From Larus michahellis (Eukaryota; Chordata; Aves; Charadriiformes; Laridae), in assembly GCF_964199755.1 (NCBI RefSeq), contig NC_133903.1:5721001-5785000 (forward strand): a stretch of 64,000 nt of DNA, in the 5' to 3' direction. Every line of letters begins with the position of its first letter. Within the stretch, counting starts at the first letter, position 1. Below are positions 24,065 through 36,698 of the stretch, piece after piece. The position numbers and the translations under genes were made by a program. The notes beneath the pieces were generated by a model, which worked only from the letters and a program-made list of their open reading frames with translations, had not been told where the DNA came from and searched no databases.

Positions 24065-27000
24065 ATGATGAAGTTTCGGTTCCGGCGGCAGGGCGCCGAC
24101 CCGCATCGCGACCGTCTCCGGCACGATCTCTTCGCCTTCAGCAAGGTGCGCCCGGGGCGGGGGGGGCGCGGCGGCGAACCCTCGGTGGTGGTGGGGGGAA
24201 CGTCCACCGGGAGCTACCGGAGGTGTCGGGCAGAGCCCCGGGAGCGGGGTGCGGGCAGCCCCCCGGTGGTGCAGGCTCCGGCACCCCCTGGGCGGGATGC
24301 CGCCGCCGCCGGGGAGCAGCGCACGGGGCACCGCCCCCCCGGGGACCGGGGTACACCCCCGGCGGGGGGGGGGGGGTCGGCCGCGGTGGGGAGCAACGTA
24401 CCGGGAATCCCCGGGGAGGGGACACCCCTGGTGGGGCGGGACCCCCGGGTGGGGGCGGGTACCGAGACCCCCAGGCTGGGGGCTGCCCTCCTCCCCGGGG
24501 GTGCAGCGGACACCCCGCCTGAGGGGACACCCCCTTCGGTACCCGGGAGGCAGCCTGGGGCAGGATGCGACCCCCCCACCGGCGCGTCATCCCCCTTCCC
24601 CAGCCCCCCTGGGGTGGGGGCTCCCCCGAGCACCCCGGTTCCCGCGCTGCCCCATGGCTCCCCCAGGCCTCGCTCACCGGCAGCGGCTTTTCGGGGCACC
24701 CCACGGCCCCCCACCCCGTCTAGCCCCGCAGCATCCCCGGCTGTGTGCTCTGTTGGGGGGCTCAGCCCCAAACTCCCCGGGGGTGGGATATGGGGGGGGA
24801 CAGACCCCCTACGTCAGCAGGAAAAGCTGTGGTGGTGACCCCCGGCGCTGGGGGCTTGGGGTCCCCTGGCACCCCAAAGCTGTGTCTCAGGGGGACAGAG
24901 GACATCGAAGGCCCAGAGCTTGGCTCCCCCCCACCGGCACCAGGGAGGTTTCCCGCTCGGCCCCCCTCATGTGGCGTGGGCAGCCCCCTAGCCTTGTCAA
25001 ACAACCAGGGAGGGACCCCGCCAGCCCCGGGGTGCCGGACCCTTCCCTCGGCACATCGGCAGGACATGCTGTGCCAGTGGGTGCCTAGCCGGGGATCGGT
25101 GCGCCCCATCCCCGGAGCCCCATGGCATTGGGAAGATCTTCCAGCCCTGGCTGCGGGAGCAGGAGAACACCGGCACCGGCCCCTGGCTGAGCCCAGACCG
25201 TGTCCGTCCGTCCATCCTTCCGCAGCATCCTGGCACTGGCGTCAGGCGCTTGCTGTGGTGGGGACTGTGGGGTACACCGGAGGGACCGCTCCGGATCACC
25301 CCACAGCGGGGCCGGGTTGGGAGGTGTTGGGTTGCGCCGCGGTGGGGGGGGTCCCAGCCAGCACCCACCGCCTTGGCACAGCCCTGTTCCCCCCAAAACT
25401 CACCACTGTGGGTGAGGGTCTCACTGGGCTGCGAGGCTCAGCCCAGCTGGAGCCCCCCGATTTTGGGAAGGATGGTCCCACGGCCGGATCCTGCCCGAGC
25501 AGGCGCCCTGGGGGGTCTGCACCCAGAGGGCTGTCCTGGGGGGGGCTGGGGAGTGGCCCCACTCCGGACGGCCCAGCGCTTGGGCTGCCGACTGCCCACC
25601 TGCCTCCCATTAACGGTTGTTTTTCCTCCCGAGCTCCAGATCTGCCTGGGATTTGCTGTAATTTGGCCGGGAGCGCTCCTTGGCCGGGCCGGCACAGCCT
25701 TCCGGATGCGGCTCTGCTGCCAGGCGGGAGGAAGGGCTGGGACCCGGGACCCCCATCTGGGGCTCGGGGTGCAGGGCAGCTGGGAGGGCGCTTTTGGAGG
25801 AGTGCTGGGGGGTTTTTTCCGGGGTCGTTGTATCGCTTCCCGGCCTAAAGCATCACCGGGATGTCCCTGTGCTGCTGCCGTCCCAAGTCCCGCCACCATC
25901 CTCCAGTGCGGCGTTCATCCTGGGGGGATTTCAGGGTGACCCTGCGTGGAGCTGTCACAATGACTGGGACACACAGACATCCGTTAATTCGCCCCCCCAA
26001 GCCAGGCTGGGACCCTCTGGGTGCTCTGGGGACGTTGTCATGCCCCTGAAGGTGTCCCTTCGGAGGGTGAGCGGGAGCCAGGGGGTGACGGTGGCTGTGC
26101 CGGCGGGTGTGAAAAGCTGCCCCGGTGCGCCTCGGCCGCCCCAGACAAAGGGAGCGGGTCAGGATCCGGCCAGTCTGGCTCCGGCGCCTCCGTATCATCT
26201 GATCCAGCCATCGCCTCTCAGCCAAGCTGCCCCCGGGGCCACTCCCCCGGGAGCCCCACGGTCCCCTTGCCGCGGGCCGGGGCGGCGGATGCCCCCCGCG
26301 TCCCCCTGCTGCCAGGCGGGCAGCCCCTCCCCAGCCAGCGAGCCCGGGCATGCCGTCGCCGGCCGGGACTTCCTTGGGAAGGTGCCCGCGGGCGGCACAT
26401 GGCTCCAGAGGGGATGTCCCCGGTGCTGGCAGGTCCCGCTTGCCTGGTTCTGCCACCCGGCACCGCAGACCCCCGGGGATGTCGTGGTGGGGGTCCCGCC
26501 TGCCTGTGGGGCTGAGCTGGACCCTGCTCACACCTCCTGGGGCACCCGCACCTTGGGCAGGGGTTTAGGGTGGGGGGTCCCTTCCCCAAAGTGCTGGCCG
26601 GGGGGGCCTTGTGCAAGCTCAGACCTCCCCCATCCTTCAGCGTGGCTTTTGGGTTTGGTCCATCTTGGGGTGTCAGGTGGAAGTTGGGTGGGGAATTGTG
26701 TCCCCCCACCCCAAGGACACCCCTCGGTGGCACTGGGGGACAAGGCAGCGTCCTCATGCGCCTCCATCATGGGGATGAAGCTCAGGCTGGTGCAGGATGG
26801 GAACTGTGGATAGAGCCGTGGGGCAAAGAAGGGGTTTGGGGGGATCCAAGAGTGGGGGGTCCCGGCTCTGACCTGCGTGTCCCTGTGGCAGACGGTGGAG
26901 CACGGCTTCCCCAGCCAGCCCAGCGCCCTGGCCTACGACCCCGTCCTGCGCGTGATGGCCATCGGCACCAAGGCGGGAGCCGTGAAGCTGTATCCTTTTC

Positions 27001-27620
27001 CCCCACTGAGGGCAGGAGGTAAGGACCCCCCCGCGCCCCCCCTGGCTGCCCCCATCCCGGAGGATGCCGGGAGACATGGCCGTGCCGGCGTCCGTCCATC
27101 CAGCTGGGCTGCAGCTGGGCTGGGAAGGGGGGGGCGGAGGAAACCCCCGCCTTGCCCGAAACACCAGGCGTGGGGGGGGTGCTTCCCAGTGTCACCTCCC
27201 TTATCGCGGGGCGGGGGGGCTCCTGGCCACCTTTGGGGGTGGCTGCCGGATCAACCGGGCGAGGGGCAGCAGGGCCTCTGGACGGCCTGACACTGGGGTG
27301 GGGGGCCCGGGGGTGGGGGGGACACAACACGACACGACGACGCGGGGCCCGGCCGGGCTTTGTTGCCGGCAGCGTGCAGGGAGACTTCAGAGGGCTGCTG
27401 GCGGGCGGCCAGGGCTGGATGCGGCCCGCGCTCGGGGGGCCCCGTGCCGCAGGAATGTTGGGGGGGGGGGACGGGGACGTGCCGGGGGGGTGGATGCGGG
27501 GGTGGCTGCGCCCAGATCGGGGTTGGGGTCAGGGTTTGGGAGGCTGGGGGGCCGCCGCGCTCCTCCTCCTCCCCCCAGCCAGCGGCTCGCTGCCTCCGGA
27601 GCACAAAGATGGCGTTTTTT

Positions 27621-27659
<39 letters not shown>

Positions 27660-30600
27660 TGCCAGTGCCAGCCCGGTCGCGATGTCGCTGGCCGCTCCGC
27701 TCGGCTGCCCCGCTGTGGGGTGCTGGCTCCAGCCACCCCTGGATCGAACCCCCTCTGGGGGCCATGGAGCCACCGTGGCGGGGGGCTGTGGTGCCCTGCG
27801 CATCCTCTCCGGGGATGTTTTTGGGGTGGTACCCGGCTCGGGGCTGGCAGTGGGGTGGCACGGTCTTGCCCACGGCACTGCAGCTGGTGGCCATCCCGCC
27901 CCGCTCCGGCTGCCACCCAGAAGATGCTTCTGGAGGTTCAGGGTGCCGGGGAAGCTGGGGCCGGGCGAGGCGGCAGCCGGAGCTGGCCTGACTGGTGCTA
28001 CTGGTTAGTGGGGGCACCCATGGGTGCTCCCCGGCTGGGCTGGGTGGATCTGGCTGCAGACAGCCCGGCATCGAGGGGCGCCACAGCCTGGGGGATGCCC
28101 TGGGGCAGCTGGGGGTCCCTGGGCTTGGCGGTGAGCTGCTACCACCGGCGTTCCCCGGCCACCGAGAGCTGCCTGTCTTTAGGCCAGCGGCACCATTGGG
28201 TGGGGAAAGCCCCCAGGAGGGGTAAGGACGGGTGGTATCCCCCGTCCCTGCAGCACCCAGACCCCCCCTGCGTGCTCCCCCTCGCCTGCCCAGTGCTCTG
28301 GCCTCCCCGAAGCCTCTGCGGCTCTGGCCTGGCTCTGCCGGCTCGGCACAGGCTCGGCTGTGCCCAGCGCTGCCAGACAGCTCCTGCCTGTCGGTCCAGG
28401 CAGAGCCGCCGGGCCAGTTCTCCACGCCGAGGGCACCGGGGGGGGGGTGGCCGGGGGCAAGGACCACAGGGGCTGGTGGATGGAAGCCCCCGGCACACGG
28501 TGTGTGCCGAGCTGTGGCTGCGTTGTGCACCGTCGATGCCGAGCTGGAGGAAGGAGCTCGTTGGGACCGGGGGTGTCGGGGAGGCGCTGGGTCGGCGTGC
28601 ACCGTGCGGTGCAGGAGCTGCCGCCCGGGTCCTGCCCCGGTTCCTGCTGAGCGGCGTTACCGGTGGAGGAGCCGGGACCAGTCGGGTGAGTGCGGCTGTG
28701 CCGGCGCATGCCGAACCCCACCCTGCTGCCGGTGCCTCTGCACGGCCACAGCCCTGCAGCTGAGGAAGAAGAGGGTGGCAGAGGGCAGGAGCCGGCCTGG
28801 CCCTCGCACACCCACCCCGGCCACGCGCCGGCTGCGTCCTGACCTGGGGCATCCCGGTTGGAAGTGCTTGCTGGATCCCAGCCAGCCCTGGGGACCGTGG
28901 TACTGAGCCCTGGCTCTGGGATGCTCAGCCCTGTCTCGCCCTGGGGACGTGGGACGGGGCTAAACTGGATCCTGCTTGCAGAACTGTGACCTGAGGAGGG
29001 AGGGGGGGAATTTGGACGGGGGGGTCCTGGGCATTCTCTACCTTTGTTGCTTCTTTGACGGCCCCCCGCCCAGATACGGCGCGCCAGGCGTGGAGCTGAC
29101 GGGCTTACACAAGGAGACGGCCACCGTCACCCAGCTGCACTTCCTCCCCGGCCAGGTAGGTGGGTGTCCCTGTGGGGCCCAGGAGCAGCCCCCCCAGCCC
29201 CCCACCCACCCTGCCGTGTCTGTTCCCCCCAGGGCTGGCTCCTCTCCCTGCTGGATGACAACACGCTGCACCTTTGGGAGGTCTGCCAGAAGGATGGCTG
29301 CTCCCACCTGGAAGAGACCCGCAGCTTCGGCCTCCCGGGACGCCCAGGGTCCGACAGCGCTAAGTACTTGCCTGGGGGGGCGGTCCTCAGCCACTCCCCA
29401 CGTTGGGGCTGCGGCCGGGAGTGATACCGCTGCCGGCTGGGAACCGAGCGTGGGAGCAGCCGTCCCCACTTAGGGCGGGATGGCAGCCAAGGTCCCCTTG
29501 GTGGCAGTGGTTTCCTTGCTGGGATGCTCCTCCAATCCTGACTGGATCCCTGACTGGGATGCTGCGGCGGCAGAGGGGGGACAACGCAGCCCTGGGCTTT
29601 TTATAGGTGCTGGCAGGTCCTAGGGGTGATTAATGGCTCTAATTGCTGTTAGTGCTGAGGCTGTCCCCATCCTCCTGGTCCGATGGGGATACAGTGTCAG
29701 GGCAGGGGAGGTTTGGGCTCTCTCTGGTGCTCCCTCAGACCCAGCATGGGGCTGACGCAGCCCCCCGCTCCCCCCCTCCAGCTGCTCCCCCGGCATCACG
29801 CGGGTGACGGTGGTCCTGCCAACGTCTGCTGGCACGGTGGCCTGCCTGGGCACCGAGGGCGGCGCAGTGTATTTCCTCTCCCTGCCCACCCTGGTGCTGC
29901 TGGAGGACAAAACCCTCTTCCCGGACGAGATCCTGCAGAGGTGAGCCCCGCCAGCCCCGCGCCCCGTCCCCACCACTCCCAGCCCCCCCCTCACCCCCCT
30001 GTCTGTGTGTCGCCCTGCAGTGTCCCCGATGACTACCGCTGCGGGAAGGCGCTGGGGCCAGTGGAGTCCATCCAGGAGCACCCACGCGACAGCAGTCGGC
30101 TCCTCATCGGGTACAGCCGGGGGCTGGTGGTCCTCTGGGAGCAGAGCACGCGCACCGTCCAGCACCTCTTCCTGGGGAACCAGGTACCGGGGCTGGCGGG
30201 GGGCTGGTGGGGCTGTGGCCTCCTGTGTGTTCCCCCCCATCCCGTCCTGGGTATCGAGCCCCTCTCCGTGTGCCCCCGCAGCAGCTTGAGAGCCTGGCCT
30301 GGGAGCAGAGCGGGAAGAGCATCGTCAGCTCCCACAGCGACGGCGGGTACATGGTGTGGGCGGTGAACGGTGCCGGCCAGAAGACCCAGCAGCCCGTCAT
30401 GTCCACCATCCCCTACGGTATGGGGGAAAATCGCAGGGTTGGGGGCTGATCCGCTCCATCCCGGTGCCGGTGCTGCAACCGCAGGGTTGATATTTCTGTT
30501 TCAGGTCCGTTCCCTTGCAAAGCCATCAGCAAAATTCTCTGGCGGACCTGTGAGTCAGGGTATGTCCCCCGTACGGGCTGGGCTGGTGATGGGCACAGGG

Positions 30601-33600
30601 GCTGGGGGGGACCTGGGCTGTGGGGAAGGTGGGTCTGAGGTCTGATGGAAGCTGCTTCACCCCCCGCCCCCAGGAACCCCTTCATCATCTTCAGTGGGGG
30701 AATGCCACGGGCCAGCTATGGCGACCGGCACTGCGTCAGCGTGCTGCAGGGCCAGACCCTGGCCACGCTTGACTTCACCTCTCGCGTCATCGACTTCTTC
30801 ACCGTGCAGAGCGCTGAGGTGGCCGAGGGAGGTACGTCCCACCGGGGCAGCACTGGGAAGGGGGTTGTGGTGGGGGGTTTCCACTAGTAGCAGCCATTTC
30901 CCCCCTCCCCAGGCTTTGAGAACCCCCGTGCCCTGGTGGTGCTGGTGGAGGAAGAGCTGGTGGCCATCGACCTCCAGACTCCGGGCTGGCCCACCATCCC
31001 TGCCCCGTACCTGGCGCCGCTCCACTCCTCTGCCATCACCTGCTCCTGCCATGTTTCCAATGTGCCCCTCAAGCTCTGGGAGAGGATCATCAGCGCCGGC
31101 GAGCAGCAGAGCCCCCGGCTCTCCTCCGCGGTGAGTGGCAGAGCGGGGGGAAATCTGGGGTCCCCAAGCCCCCCAGGATGGGCTGGCAGAGGGGTGACCC
31201 TTGCTCCTGCTCTCCATGGGTGGGCTCGATCCCTTCCTCCATCCCTCCCTCCAGGCTTGGCCCATCGATGGGGGGAAGAACCTGGCCCAGGAGCCCACGC
31301 AGAGGGGGCTTCTCCTCACCGGGTGAGTGGCCTGGCAGTGGGGAGGGGGGCCTGGGAAACCCAAAATGTGCTGGAGGGCGGCGGGACACGCATCCCCAAC
31401 TCCTTCCTGCAGTCAGGGAGTGGGATGGGGTGGTGGTGGGGGTCCCACCACTCTTATTGGGTGGTCTGCCCCTCTTCTTTGGCTTGATGGCTGGGCAGGA
31501 GTGTGTCACCGGCTGTGTTGTGCCCCTGCTTCTGGCACAGTGGCTGCCAGCACACAGGCGGCTCTTGTTAGCCAGGCAGATGTCAGGGCCCTGCGCTAAC
31601 AGAGCCTCCCCATGTCGCCCCCCCGGGCCAGGCACGAGGATGGCACGGTGCGGTTCTGGGATGCTTCGGGGGTCTCCCTGAAGCCCCTCTACAAGCTGGG
31701 CACCGCCAGCATCTTCCAGACGGACTGTGAGCACAACGACAGCCTCAACCAGGCGGGTGAGGAGGAGTGGCCGCCTTTCCGCAAGGTGAGGTCCCTGGGG
31801 CGGGGGGGGACACTGCTGCGAACCCCAGCACCCCCCTGCCTCCACCAGCAGCGGGGAGGGGGCAAGCCCAGAGGCGGGCACGGAGGAGCACCCGCCAGAG
31901 CCATCCCAGCTGCACCCTGGGGACGTGTCCCCCGGCTCGGGGCACAGCTGCCGTGTGATGCCCCGTGGGGACACAAGGGCTGCTTGTTCCTCATGCCCCG
32001 TCTCATGGGTCTGCCCCAGCGTCGGGGGGGAGCTGGGGGACGCGTGGGGACAGACCTTTCCCGGGCGTGATGCCCGGAGGAGCCCGTGTGCCACAGCTGG
32101 TACCCGCCAGCTGGTGGCGGGGGGGGGCGGGGGGGGACATGGGGGTGCACTGGGGAGCTGCCTTGCAGCTGTATGAAGGTGCCTGCCCCTCCCCGTCCCT
32201 CCCGCAGGTGGGCTGCTTTGATCCCTACAGCGATGACCCACGCCTGGGTGTGCAGAAGATCGCTCTCTGCAAGTACACGGCCAAGATGGTGGTGGCCGGC
32301 ACGGCAGGGCAGGTAGGGCAGCAGGGGACAGAGCCGGGGCTGCCGGGCACCTCTTGGCTCCCCCATCAAGGACACGTGGCAGGAAGGGGGCTTCAGACCC
32401 TGAAGACCCCCACGTCTGTCCACGAAGGGCTTCTGCTCTCAGAGTTTTGCCCCTGGCTTGCAGCAGGGTGGCTGTCCCGGGGGGCTGGCATGCATCCCCC
32501 ACCGTCTGCGCTTCTCCCCTACAGGTGCTGGTGATGGAGCTGAGCGACGAGAAGTCGGAGCACGCGGTCAGCGTGGCCACGGTGGACCTGCTGCAGGACC
32601 GCGAGGGCTTCACCTGGAAGGGCCACGACCGGCTGGCCCCCAGGAACGGGCCCCTGCCCTTCGCCCCTGGCTTCCAGCCCAGCGTGCTGGTGCAGTGCGT
32701 GCCCCCCGCCGCCGTCACCGCCGTCACCCTCCACTCTGAGTGGAACCTTGTGGCCTTCGGCACCAGCCATGGCTTCGGACTCTTCGACTATTACCGGCGG
32801 AACCCCGTGCTGGCCAGGTATGGGGGGGATCTCGGTGCTGGGGACCGCATCCCCCCTGGAACGACGTGGCAGGGGTCCGGGCGCTGAGCAGCATCGGTGC
32901 CCGCAGGTGTACGCTGCACCCCAATGACTCGCTGGCCATGGAGGGGCCCCTGTCCCGCGTGAAGTCCCTCAAGAAGTCCCTGCGGCAGTCCTTCCGCCGC
33001 ATCCGCAAGAGCCGGGTGTCAGGCAAGAAGAGGCTCAACAGCAGCAGCCCCTCCAGCAAGGTGGGCAGCGAGCGGGGCCGCCGTGGCTGCTCCTCGTCCC
33101 TGCTGGGCAGGGGGTGACCCCCGTGTCCCCATCCCCAGGTGCAGGAGGCCAACGCGCAGCTGGCCGAGCAGGCGGGACCCCCCGAGGTGGAGATGACACC
33201 CGTGCAGCGGCGGATCGAGCCCCGCTCGGCTGACGACTCGCTCTCAGGGGTGGTGCGGTGCCTCTACTTCGCTGACACCTTCCTACGAGACGGTAGGAAT
33301 CCCCCCTTCCTGGAAAAAGCCCCCGAGCTGGGCCTGGCTGGTGCCACACTGTGAGGCTGGGGCTCTAACACTTCTCCCATCCCCGCAGCTGCCCACCACG
33401 GCCCCACGATGTGGGCAGGGACCAACTCTGGCTCAGTGTTCGCCTATGCCCTGGAGGTGCCATCGCAGGAGAAGTTTTCGGAGCGGGCAGTGGAGGCGGT
33501 GCTGGGGAAGGAGATCCAGCTGATGCACCGGGCGCCGGTGGTGGCCATTGCGGTGCTGGATGGGCGGGGGAACCCCCTCCCCGAGCCCTACGAGGTCTCA

Positions 33601-35030
33601 CGGGACCTGGCCAAGGCCCCTGACATGCAGGGCAGCCACTCCATGCTCATCTCCTCCGAGGAGCAATTCAAGGTGAGCGTGGGGCTTGGAGTCCTGGTGT
33701 GGTGGGGCTGGGACGCACCACCCGCAACGTGTCTCACGTCCTCTCTGGGTGTCCCCATCACCCTGGGCAGAGGGATGGAGATGACCGTCCAGGGGCACTC
33801 CTATGCCTGTTCCCAGGGTAGTGGCTCCGAGGGAAAGGGGCTGCCCTTTGCCAAGGGCTTCTGTGGTGGGATGCTGCTCGAGTGCCACCCCGTTATCCCC
33901 TGGCACCTGCATCCTCTTGCCCATCCCCAGGTCTTCACGCTGCCGAAAGTGAGCGCCAAGACCAAGTTCAAGCTGACAGCACACGAGGGCTGCCGGGTGC
34001 GGAAGGTGGCCCTGGTGAGCCTGGCCAGCGCTGGCTCCGAGGAGCGGCTGGAGAACTGTCTGGCGTGTCTCACCAACCTGGGTGACATCCACATCTTCAC
34101 CGTGCCCAGCCTGCGGCCCCAGGTCCACTACGGCTGCATCCGCAAGGAGGACATTAGCGGCATCGCCTCCTGTGTCTTCACCAAGCACGGCCAGGGTGAG
34201 GACACCAACCCTGCACTGGGGGTGATGTCCCTTGTAGATGGGACATCATCTCTGGCTGGAGCCCCGCGGGGGTCCCTAAGGCTCTTTGTTGTCCCCTCCT
34301 TCTAGGTTTCTACCTAATTTCGCCATCTGAGTTCGAGCGCTTCTCGCTGAGTGCCAGGAACGTGACAGAGCCGCTGTGCCGGCTGGAGGTCGCCCGGCTC
34401 CAGGACACCTCCTGCCTCAGGTGGGATGTGCCCCGGGGATGTGGGAGCTTTGCTATGGCAGCACCCGCCCCGTTGCACCGGCTCCGGCAGTAACTTCTCC
34501 CCATGTTTCCTTCCAGCAACAGCTTGATGGCGACGCCGAAGCTGCCGCAGGCGAATGGCACCCACGTCCCGTGCAGCCCTGAGGGCCGATGCTCCCCCAC
34601 CGACAGCGACCGTGAGCAATCACTCTGTCCCCATCATGTGCACTGCGTCCCTGTGGGCTCTGCTCTGGGATGGCCTCGTGTTGTGGCTGTCCCAAAACCT
34701 TCCCATCCCCGTGGCTCCCCAGGGTCCCCCGAGGAGCACCCGGCCGCCTCCTCGCCTGGCACCATCGATTCCCCCAACAGCAGCATGGAGAACCCGCTGG
34801 ACACCACCGGGGATATCACTGTGGAGGAAGTGAAGGATTTCCTGGCGTGAGTTGGGGGGGAAATGGTGTAAGCAGTGCTCGTGGCCCTTGCCGCTGGCAC
34901 TGAGGGGCTGCGGCGGTGCCCCCAACTGCCTCTTATCCGGCTCTGCTCCAGGTCCTCGGAGGAAGCGGAGAGGAACCTGAGGAACGCCAGCGAGGACGAG
35001 GCACGGCCCACAGGGATCCTCATCAAGTGA
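24065..35030 (+). CDS. LLGL1: Lethal giant larvae homolog LLGL1 (22 exons)
   Basis: Exons: 24065-24145, 26892-26989, 29074-29155, 29233-29363, 29782-29940, 30021-30183, 30282-30417, 30505-30559, 30674-30831, 30913-31130, 31255-31322, 31632-31785, 32208-32312, 32525-32817, 32907-33060, 33139-33292, 33389-33672, 33931-34195, 34306-34420, 34517-34611, 34723-34846, 34952-35030. Phases close to give 1056 residues (human 1064). LGL proteins are cortical scaffolds of the Scribble polarity module that antagonise the PAR6-aPKC complex. The translation starts [13 protein letters not shown] and carries the WD40 double propeller, for example [20 protein letters not shown] and [14 protein letters not shown]. 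The aPKC-target hinge [20 protein letters not shown] is encoded by exon 15, and the C-terminus is [14 protein letters not shown]...GILIK. No damage was seen. The exon 4 donor (AA|GTACTT) is weaker than its neighbours. Most introns after exon 3 are under 450 bp and G-rich. Confidence 0.97.
24146..26891 (+). other. LLGL1: LLGL1 intron 1
   Basis: This 2.7-kb intron continues the CpG/GC-rich composition of the promoter for at least 1 kb, with CCCCCGGGG-type runs. Long open frames in it on both strands are products of the low stop-codon density of GC-rich DNA and show no homology. Confidence 0.85.
26990..29073 (+). other. LLGL1: LLGL1 intron 2
   Basis: This 2.1-kb GC-rich intron is interrupted by a 42-bp T tract. 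Its donor is CT|GTATCC and its acceptor CCGCCCAG. No other exon or element was recognised. Confidence 0.85.
27615..27656 (-). repeat. Poly(T) tract (poly(A) on minus strand) in LLGL1 intron 2
   Basis: Seven T, one C and 34 T make a pure tract in otherwise GC-rich DNA. It could be the tail of a small minus-strand retroposon or an expanded homopolymer. No recognisable retroposon body or flanking duplication was found next to it. Confidence 0.8.
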
Positions 35031-36540
35031 GGTGTGTGAGGGGCTGGTGGTCCCCAGGGTGGGCACGGGGGTGGGTGGCCCTGTGCCGTGGCGGGGACAT
35101 GGCTCCGGCTGCAAACCTTGGGGTGCCACGGGCTTCGGAGCTGTGACCCCCGTGCAGTGCCGCAGCATCCCCATCCGTCATGGGACAATGGGACTGTGGT
35201 CGCTGGCGCTTGTAGAGGGGTGGGGAGCAGGGGGGTACCATGTCCTGGAGCCCCACCAGGTCCCCTTCTCAGGGTCTGCGTCACCCGCAGGCATCACCGG
35301 CCTCCCCGGCCCATCTCAGTGCTCGGATTCCCGGGATGCGTGACTCGACTGGACCCCCCCGTGCCCTCTCCCTGCGTAACGTAGACTCGCCTCTTCTCTA
35401 ACATCCGCGCCGGCCGCCGCTGCACCCTGGCTCCGGCACGCTCCCCCCACGCCTCCCTGCCCGGCCGCCCGCCCCGGCCCCCCCCCACCGGCCCCGAGCC
35501 GGGGTCGTGGTGCACAAACTCTTCCCGGGGAAGATAATTTCGTTTTTTATACACGGTTGAGTGTCACTGTCCCCGGCTCCAGAGCCCACTTCCCGGGGGA
35601 TGCTGCTGCTTCCCTGGCTCCATGGGGAGGGCTGGGGCTTGTGGACCCTTCTCATCCCCCCTGGTTTTGGTCCCTTGGGGAGGTGGGGGGCCGGGAGCCC
35701 CTGGGCACGGCCCCCCCCAGTACCCTGGTCTGTGTTTACATGCCCGGCTCCCTGCAGTTTACAGCCCCGTCCCCTGCCTGCCGGGAGGCTCCGGCTGCTG
35801 CCTGGGGACTGTCCCCTTCCCGGGGGAGCCCAGCGTGGACCCCCTGGCTTCCAGGTGGTCACTGGAGGGCTTGAGCAGCCTGGAGAGGGGGGGGGTCACA
35901 GGTGGCCTTTTTCTCTTAGTGGCTTCTCCAAGGGCTATTCTCCAGGTTGGGCTCCGTGCCTGCTGCTCCTTTCTGACACTAATTCCTGCCACGGGTGGGT
36001 TTGGGATGGGATCGCACTGCAGGGGACACACCAGTTCCTGGCCCTAGTCCATGCTGGTGCTGAGGGCAGGTGGGGAACACAGATGGGGCATGGAGTGGCC
36101 CCATCCTGGGGGGTCTCATTGTGCCAAATCCCCTCCCCAGGCTCCCCAGCTCGGCCTCATCCTCACAGGGGGCTGCGGTGACACTGGCTCTGTCCCCCAG
36201 GGGCTGTCCCTGTGTGGCTCCGGGGCTCAGCCTGGTACCTGTCCCTCTCCTTTTGGGGTCCTGGGGCCGTTTTGGACACCCCCCCCTCCCCCCGCCCAGC
36301 CCTGGGCTCTCTTACGGTACGTGTGTGGCTGGGGGGGGGGGAGCCAGGCAAGGCAGCGGTGCCCTGGGCTCCATCGCTGCCTGACGGGGCCGGGGCTGTA
36401 GCGTCCCTGGTAGACCCCCCCCCCGACCTCATCTTTTCTTTTTTTTTTTTTTTTTTTTGGTAAGATGAATTTAGCATTGTTTAGTTATTAAAAATACTGG
36501 TTTTTAATATTGAAAATAAAGCATTTAATAGCAACTGCCC
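35031..36540 (+). other. LLGL1: LLGL1 3' UTR
   Basis: This is a GC-rich untranslated tail of about 1.5 kb up to the AATAAA at 36515. It includes TTTATACACG at 35546-35555, shared with the MYO15A 3' end. It also has a T tract at about 36437-36460 shortly before the poly(A) signal. Confidence 0.7.
36515..36520 (+). terminator. LLGL1: LLGL1 poly(A) signal
   Basis: AATAAA in TATTGAAAATAAAGCATTTA is the first canonical hexamer after the LLGL1 stop. It is followed by GGTGTTTGAGG about 30 bp on. It lies 173 bp from the opposing FLII signal. Confidence 0.85.
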
Positions 36541-36692
36541 AGGCTGCAGGTGTTTGAGGAGCTGGGTGGATGTGGGACCCCCCCCCCCGCCTCCCCGAGC
36601 CACAGCGGGGCAGGATTGGGGTTGGGACCCTGCTTGGGAGTCAGATGGGTGCAGTCAGAGCCTGGCACGGCCTCGGGGTGAGAAGTGCAGCC

Positions 36693-36698
36693 TTTATT
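36693..36698 (-). terminator. FLII: FLII poly(A) signal
   Basis: TTTATT on the plus strand (AATAAA on minus) lies 483 bp after the FLII stop and implies a 3' UTR of about 0.5 kb. The two converging transcripts therefore end within roughly 180 bp of each other. Confidence 0.85.

Noticed and set aside
27360-28763. 467-codon plus-strand frame in LLGL1 intron 2
   Set aside because: It includes polyphenylalanine from the T tract and lies wholly between in-phase LLGL1 exons. No homology.
31090-32763. 557-codon minus-strand open frame
   Set aside because: It runs antisense through several real LLGL1 exons and introns without respecting their borders; composition artefact.
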